Shown one piece after another: positions 42,701 through 51,700 of a stretch of DNA of 64,000 bases; within the stretch, counting starts at the first letter, position 1, and every line of letters starts with the position of its first letter. The position numbers and the translations under genes are program-made. Source of the stretch: Liolophura sinensis (Eukaryota; Mollusca; Polyplacophora; Chitonida; Chitonidae); contig NC_088301.1 in the NCBI RefSeq assembly GCF_032854445.1, forward strand, positions 46,187,116-46,251,115, written 5' to 3'. The notes beneath the pieces were generated by a model. That model worked only from the letters and a program-made list of their open reading frames with translations. It made no database searches and had not been told where the DNA came from.

Positions 42701-45700
42701 AAATTTTCTCCCACAAATGTTCATTTTTAGAGGCAAATAAAAGTCAACAGAATGTTATTTTTGGTGCTGAAACTTGCAATTTTCCATTAGAATATCATCT
42801 CTTGTTCTAAGCAAACCTCAAAGCACCTTTCTAAAATCAGTAGAACTCTCAGAATCAGGAGAAATGGTCAAGTTAGTCATGGAAGAAATTTATTGTCATT
42901 TAGGGTATATTAAATTTAACAGACATTGCAGTTATCATTTGAATATATCTCATTTCATGTTACTGTCATACAACGGTATGTACCCTGCATTTTAATAGGC
43001 CATATTGTGAAGGTATGCAGCAGAAGCCCAAAACGGGCAGGTGTGTGGATACTTTGGTAAAATACCTGGAGCTGGCCAAAGCAGGAAATAAAACATACAG
43101 GGAAAAATGTGAGTACTTCAATAATATCATTTAAATGTTTAAACTTTGTATGTTATTTGAGATAGACATTGAATTTGTTGAATAAGTGGATGCATCAAGT
43201 ATTTATCTTATTTATCTCTGAATATACCAGTATGAAAGTCTGTCATCCCTTAATTAGAATTGGGGAGAATAACCCCAAGCATAATGTGGAGAAAGCTTGA
43301 TAATTAAGGTTTGGTGACTTTCCACGATTCACTCATAAGTGAATCATGAGTCTGAAGTAAAACACACCATCAAATAAATAAATGAATAAATGAGTCGAAT
43401 AAATTAGATATGGTGAAAACTTGTTATTTGTGATATTCGTTTTATTTGATTCTTGATTAATGCCAAAGTTAAGAATTTTTCACATGCTTGAAGGGAACCA
43501 GTTTTATGTGTGAAGGAAACTGGAGTATCCAGTCTTACCTGACCAACCTTTAACAAGACACAAATGATGTGGTATAGAATCTGCTGTGAAATGACCAGTG
43601 CATGTGTATGTATTTATTTGAAGGAAATAATGATCTGGTTAAGAATTTGCTGTTCCATGTGCTTATTTCTCTTTAAAGGCAATAATGACATGGTAAAGAA
43701 TCTGCTCTTCGATGCCAGTGTGACAAACCGTATCCACCTGAATTGGATTGTATCCCTTGGATCACCTGAGGAGTAAGGAAACCTATTTCTGCTTAAACCA
43801 CAGATTCATGGCTCACTGGTTTGAAATAGAAGACAAAGAGTACTCATTTCTTTTATGCAATGTAATAAATTTCACATACAATTCATACTTTTGTCCTTTG
43901 GTAAAGTTTACTGCAACCAATCAGTAAGACTCTGAGTGAAAATATTAAGATATAGGGCAGACCGTTTCTGAAACTGTCAGTCAAGAATATGCATATGATG
44001 TTAATATTGCTGCAAATACATCCATGGGATACTGCACATATGGTCAGTCTTTCTGTGACATTCTTGAGTATCGCATAAAACATCAATGAAACAAACAAAC
44101 ATGTATAATCAAATTTCTGTTTTGTTAATTCAGGTGTTCCTACCTTGATAATGCTTGGTGCCCTGTGGATTTTCTTCTGAAGTAAGCATAGAATTTCATG
44201 ACCATTTGTGTTAAAACACAAGAAAAGTCTTGAAATAGTGGAAACAAAAATCCACATGCAATTTTTTGTTAAGAAACTACAAAGCTGCAAAGATAACAAA
44301 ACAAGCGAAAGCTGTGCCTATCTCATGGTGACCATATTGTGAACTTGTAATTATATAGATGTATGTGATCTATGAGTCAGTGAGAAGTGACTTAGAACCC
44401 TCTTGTAGCTGATATATATATCAACAGAAAAAAGTGGTATTTTTTCAAGTCAGTATCATTTGAGGGTTCTTTTAACTGAACATGCTTTATTGCCATTGAA
44501 TTGTACGTACATTGCATGTACTTTAGATTAACACATGTATCTGAAAAACAATGCAGAATACGTTTTTAGGCTGTACCAATAAAATTAGTATGTAATATCC
44601 TTAGTTAGTATATGTAGTACATTATTTCTTATTACATTCAGATACTTTCTTAAGTGTGTATATTGAGAAAAATTTTAACAGGATTCCTGGAGACCATATG
44701 AGAAAATAAAGATAGGGGTGGTTTGATGTTTGATTTTTCCCTGTATCTATCTAGTACAAATGACAGGGAAGATGTACACTTTTTATAATCAAGAAAAAGA
44801 AAACTGACCTGCTATCTAGTCGTAAAACATGAAAATGAAGTATTTCTTTCCCCAAAATATGCACATAAATGCTTCATATTTTTTAAAAAGGCATGGAATT
44901 GAACTGGTGTTTCTTGGCACAAGAGCTGGACTCACTCGTTACATGAAAACAACAGTCAATCTCACAGATCCGTAAGTGTTCTCTTGTAAAAGTTTCTTTT
45001 GTGTGAGTAAATATGATATCAGTTGCATATATATAAGTGTCTCCATTGGAATGTTATCCTGAAGTAAACTCTACTCCATCTAAATTAGTGATCCATTATA
45101 ACCAGACTGAAGAAAGGGAAAGTAATACCTTATGCTGTACATGTATTCATACACACAATTTATGAATTTGTTGATTCAGAGTTCGATTTGATGATTGCAA
45201 ACTTCTGGCTTACAGGGAATTCATGGAGCAAAATACCAACACACTGGATGATTTATATTATAAACGAGCGGTGGACATTGGAAAAGACAACATTGTTTTC
45301 TCAGTTCCACTGGCTTTGAGTGAGTATTATTCTCATTATCAAAATCCATATATGTATCTTAAACAAACATTTCATTTAATTTGTGAACAGTGGCATTGAT
45401 GAATGATAAGATATTTAAACTTGGTTTTTATGCACAAAAACAAAAACTTTCAAGTGGTGTATTTTAAAGCGTTTCTTTAGAAAAAAAGGAAACAGTGTAC
45501 ATTTACAGTGTTTGTTACTGAGTTAAATACACGAATTCAAATGTTTTGCACATAGACTGTGCAGGAGAAGATCAAGTTGGGGGCAAAGCGTAAAAATTCC
45601 CGATCACCCTGGCAGAACAATGTTCAAGATTTGAAGAATCTAATTTCCATGCATCACGTTTGCATGAATGAGAGCCCTTCAAAATAATCAAAATGAACAT

Positions 45701-48700
45701 TTGTTTGATTGATTAATTGTTGAGACCATACACAAGAAGTTTTCACTTGTACAGTAAGGTTCAGTTTTGTTTGTGGAAGAAGTTGGAGGTAAACCACATG
45801 TCCTTGGCAAATTATTGGCTAACTTTCCCACTTGGGACACACAGATGTACACACCGTATTGGTCTTCAATGAACAGTAGACTGTACAAAGTGTCGTTGAC
45901 CATTAATTGTCACCAAGGCTCCATAGGCACTGAGAGCATGTGCAATCTACGAATTCCATGTCCAAGGCCATCTTTGAACATGCACCTGTTGTGTACCTAA
46001 CGATTGAAGGATGAATGTTTGAAAAGAGTATACATTAAGTTCATTAAGCATACATTAACTCCGATATGATGCTCTTTGTTTCAGACACTTTTCAGGTACC
46101 CAACACCACAGTGGTTACTGCCAGCACCCCATTATACTTAAAAATGGGCAATGACAGCTCTGTGTCAACGGTGGCAGCTGTCCTCGGGTACCAGATGAAA
46201 TATAGCAAATTCCAGGATGCCTTTCTGAGTGTTGTGGAGAGGTGCCCGCGAGACTCCTCCGGGAATCGGTTAACCCACTGTGGCAATCTGACATGTGCCA
46301 GCTCAGTAAGTATTTCATAGCCAACTGTACCTTGCATGGAGAAAATTCATAATTTGACCTGCTCGTCTTAGAATGACTCGCTGGCAGTACATCCAGGATT
46401 CAGTCCTAAATTAAGTGATATCTAAGACTTTAACATGAGTAATTTTGATACTACTGCACTTGGCACTCAGTGGAAGAGGAACGGACCAAGTACAGATGTC
46501 TTCGGTGTCAGTGCGACTGTACTATACATATCCACAGTGACCTACTGTTATAGCCTGCTGCATGGCCACACCATCACCATGTGACTGACATAATACTGAA
46601 AACCCAAACTAGCAAACAAATATTATTAGCTTTGTATGAGCATTTTATTAAGCACTTGACAGACAAAAAAAGGAACCCATACAGACAATCATTTCATCAT
46701 ACAGACTCTCTTGGCAGGCATCCATATGTTGTCTACATGTATGATTGTATCTGAAGGTTATAGAAATGATATTTGCTTTGTTTTTTTTTGTAGGATATTG
46801 AATGTTTTTTGGTAGACAACAATGGGATAGTGATGTATGCCAAAACTGAAGGAGCTGTAAGTTCTCTATTTATATGCATGTATGATGTTTTTTAATACAA
46901 GTATATGGACTAAAATATTCATAGTTTAAAATGTAGTTTTAAAGATTTGGTGAAAAGGCAATTTGAAGTGACAGTTTTAATATATTGTTCCATTGGCATT
47001 TACCACCAAGACTCAAGATCTTTTCATTCATAGGCAAGGCAGTAAGATTTATAGATGGCAGGAAATGGGGAGCCTGGGGTAATTTTTGTAGTTTAATGTT
47101 CATGATTACGTGATGTGTACATGAAGTTGGATGATATTTCTGTTGCATTACATTGAATACACAGTGTACTTAATGGCAATGTTTTGCTATGTTCGGACAG
47201 ATTGGATGGTTCTTTGATGAGATTGTAAAGTATGATATATTCCGAGACATGTTGAAGAAGAAAATATTCAAAGGGTAAGACTCCTTGTTTATCATCATTG
47301 CTTCATTGTAAATAGCTTTATTCATTTGGCCATGTTTTAGCAGTTTTTATAGGCTACTACTTGTCGGCAAGATAGGTGTACATGTGTCGCGTGAACTACT
47401 TGATTGGATTTAATCAAATTTCATTGCAAGCTTTCTTGTAATGACCTTAATAATTGATATGATTTTGGTGTCTGTCATTTTTTGTCTGTTCGATCATTTT
47501 TTTAATGTTTGTGATATTCTGGCTGTTTGTTATACAGTTATAAGAGTTATTTTAAGGAGGGGAGGGGGAGCGCAGAGAAGACATTTGTTTTGGTTAGAAA
47601 TTAAACTTTCTAGTGCAATTAACTGCTGTGTTGTTGTTGCAGTGTTAATGTCACAGATAACCAGGGGCTTTGTGAGCAAAGTTCAATGTCTGCAACAAGT
47701 TCACCTGCTGGGATTATCACCACAGTAAGTTTTTTATTCACTTACTTTCATGTAGTATATCTATAATCCTTGATATTTGAAACTCTGTGTGGCTAAAGCA
47801 TCATTATTCAATATCACATCTCATGTTTGAAATGAAGCTGACCTAGCTATACAGTACAATATTACTAAGAGTGTTTGAAAGAAAAGTAAGGAGCTGATTG
47901 CATATCTTTTGCTCTGATCATTAAATATAGATCTCTCAATTAAAACTGACCCTTTTTGTCTTTGTTTTGCTTTTAAAATTTAAAATTGGGCTGTCTTGAA
48001 GTCATTTGCACTTACCTCAATCTGTCAGGTGTTGATATTTCAGGATACTGTAGTATTTGAATATATTGACATTTATTGTTGTAAGAACAGCTCTGGATAT
48101 AGCAAGACTGATGGGGAAAAGGAATTCGTAATTCATTGTCTGGATTGTTTTTCAGCCATTTAGGTTGATGTACTCCCTGATGTCTTGGTCCCTGAAAGAG
48201 TTGGCTTTGTGAGTACATCATCTACTACTTTGTGGCCTTTACCATAAGGGATAGTGTATTTCACAGCAACACATTTTACATAACACATTTTACATCTGCA
48301 TCATACTTTAATATGACTACCTTAATAAAGTATTTTGTAAAATTTGATTCATTTTTTGTCAGAAACTATCATTTTAAATCTGTTTTGTGTTTCTGAAAGT
48401 GCATTTGTACTGTACCATATAAATCTGTATGCCCTTGCAAATGCAATGAGAGTATCAGTGTTTAGTAAATGCCCAGCATTGCACCTTGTCCTCTTGAATT
48501 ATTAATTATTCATTGGAAATGTACTGAGATAATTGTCGTCTGGGAAATGGGTAGTGGAAACCAAACCTGGCTGAAAAATTAGGATCCTCCAGGCTCATCC
48601 TCTAAAACAAATCAATTTTCAACAATCACTTAATGAATAGTTTTTACGTATAGTTGGAAAAAGCTGTCTTCTGTTTTCTAAAGTTTTGTAATCTTTGCTT

Positions 48701-51700
48701 ATTATAGTATATTTAATACCCTTGCAGTCATTGACAGTACATATGTTTCTGTTTATCTTTCAGTCTCATAGCTGAATGGGGTTTACTGACATGGTTTACT
48801 GAGTACCATTCAGTTTCAGGTAAAGAAACCTAACTTTATAATATTATTTCATTTATGTGATTAATAAAAATGGCAGAAACCGTTCTAGGCCCTCATACAT
48901 TACTATTACTGATAGACTGAACAGAATGCCTTATAAAAGATATTCATGCCTAAACTGTAACATGCTATACACTATAAATGTATTGCGCACAAAGATACAT
49001 TGTACAGTTAATTTAAGAAAATAATGGTTGGCTTGGGATCAATAGCTAGCCTAGACAGCACAGATGTCCCGACTAAAGTGTTTCTGTGCCTCCAAGCACA
49101 CAATAGTTTTATATCAAATGCCTTACAGTTAGAACAGTTGCAAATGCATAAGTAAAAGAGGTGGGTGTTAAACCCCAAGATTCCATCATGAGGACCTAAG
49201 ACCTATTAAACTCCTCCTCCCCTGTGTACCAGATTGTGTTAAGCCCATCCACATGCTTAGAGAAACTGTGTCACAAGCCACAAGCATCTGAATATTCATG
49301 TACTGTAGTTCAACCTTCAACCTTTTTTCGCATGTTTGCAAGATGTTTATTCAAGTATATTCTGAAGGCATTATTCTGTGTTGACTGATAAAATTATACT
49401 TTTTGTGAAGCTCTGAAAATTACCAATCCAACCAATGTAGTTGTCTCAAAAATCAAATTAACAGTGTGCATAAATTGCACTGAAAGCTTCTCTTTAATAT
49501 GCTGAAAGATTGAGGAATTAGGGTACCAGTATTGACGCATCACCCTAAGATGATGTCCCTGTTGTGAGACTTCTGGGTGATTATGCCATGGATTTCATAT
49601 TTTATCTTAGCACAAATGTACTTGGTTTGAAGGCCTGATATTAATGATAAATCTGCATTTTCTGGGTTCTAATTAGCAGGAAATTTTTACTCTTACAGTG
49701 TTTAGAGCAGTGGCCGGATAGTAAGTTGTAGGAATTTGTTATTGCCTTTCTGGGAAACACGGAAATCAGTTCAAACATTCTTTTACGTTTTACTAATTGC
49801 TTTTACTGAATCTCTTTTAGCATCTAAATTAAAAACCTTTAGTTCATTCTGTGTATCTGTATATTTACAAATAAATATAATTCCTGAGATCCTTTTTAAA
49901 AAATGTTTTTTAGAAGTGTTTATTGCCTTGAACAATTTCAACAAAGGAATGAAAAGACCCTTTTTTGCCTACCTTGATAAATTTGAATGTTGGTTCTTGC
50001 ATGTTGAGGTGTGGGTTGTTCAGTCGAAGTGCTAAGGTGTAGGATCTGATTTTTCTAGTGGTGGAAGGAGCCTTATATGTGTTTCTCAAATGGCATTACC
50101 TTGTGGTGTTCAGAAACTGTTACATTGTTTAATTTCGGGCTTAAGGAACTGTAGAAGGAACTATTATTCTTAAAGTATGATTTCTCAAACTGATAGTTGC
50201 TTTTGTGAGTAAACAGAAACCAGAATACTCATGGTAACAGCTTCCCTACCAGATTACGTGCAGGTTAAATCATGATCTTCCTTTTAATACTGAGGTTAAG
50301 TACATGTATTAACCAGATGCTCTTTTTTCCAGGCACTCTCTATGAGGAGGAGGTTGACAATATCCCGCTTGCAGAGGATTATTTAATAGATGAAGGCAAC
50401 AAATTCACTGCGCAAGAAGAGTCCCACTGGAAAAAACTCATGCAACGAGACCACGACTCCTTCAACAAATGTCAACGACGACAACTGAGTGGGCTATTTG
50501 GTCAAACCAGTATGGAACAAAAACCTTGTTCTCGCAATGCAACTTTGTACCAGGTCAATTATGATGTCCTTCCCATATCAACAGGGATGAAAAACTGCTA
50601 CAAGTGCTTGAACTATACAATACCTGAAAAGTGAGTTTTCCTCCTGTTGTCTTTGTACAATAATACATGAACAATAAATAAAAAAGAATAATAGCTGAAC
50701 AATGTCAACAGCATTCTCTTTGAGAAAGTTTTTTTATTGTGGGAATGCTTAATAAGCTGCTGATATGTGAAAGACTGAAAAGCCAACAAGTTAAGGTGGT
50801 TTCACATTGCTTTAAACTTAATAAAACCAGAGTATTTATATTGCAGGTAGCCTGGAAAATACGAATTTTGCACCTGTAAAACGCTTGAAAAAGTCTGTGT
50901 TATCTTCAAAGTGTATGAACGCTGGTATATAACAATAATATGATTGATTTTCCACTACATTGCCTATGCCACACAAGATATCATATATCAGTGATTCAGT
51001 GAATGCTGCAGGTGTTGTTGAGGCATTTGTAGATACAGGTACATCATTGCAGTAAATAAATGTACAACATTTCTAAGCCAACAAGACATGCCAGCAGGCT
51101 TTCCTGCTAACACCCACATGACAGTGTGGGCTGGATGCATGTACATGTGGAAAACATTCCCTATAACTAGTAAGTTTATAAAATGTGTAACTACTTTATC
51201 TTGATGTCAAACTTAGTTATGTGCAACAAAGATGCCAGACGAAGCACAAATCAGTTAGTTAGTGGTATTTCAGCTGCGAAAGTTTTGATCTAACATATTT
51301 CTTGTCTTTTGTGTCATCGTAAATGTGTATACATAAAGGGTGCTCACAGCTGGGTTTTGTTTTCATTGCAGCTGTAGGGGTATACAAGGAGCAAGATGCG
51401 AGAAAATTTGTGCAGTTTTAGGAGATAAGTATATATTACTAATGTTCTTGGTGTAGTTTGGAGGAAAACTTAAATTTATAAATACTCTCAACTGTGTAGA
51501 GGGTTCACATCTACAGACTACTGTACAAGCTCAATACATTTTCTCCCAAGGTGTATGTGTTGTAAAATGAACCTGGACATGCAAGATCTCAAAACCTATC
51601 ATGTACTTGCAGGAGAAAATAAATGCTCTGTCTCATAATATAGAGTGCTGGCTCAGATGGTTAAATTGCTGACTGGCTGTTACTATCAGGTCCTTGATCA

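Noticed and set aside
43883-44299. 138-residue - strand ORF in intron 22
   Set aside because: Lies antisense within an intron, with no recognisable domain and no supporting signals.
46092-46337. Two - strand ORFs over exon 25
   Set aside because: They are antisense shadows of the conserved alpha-2/delta exon.
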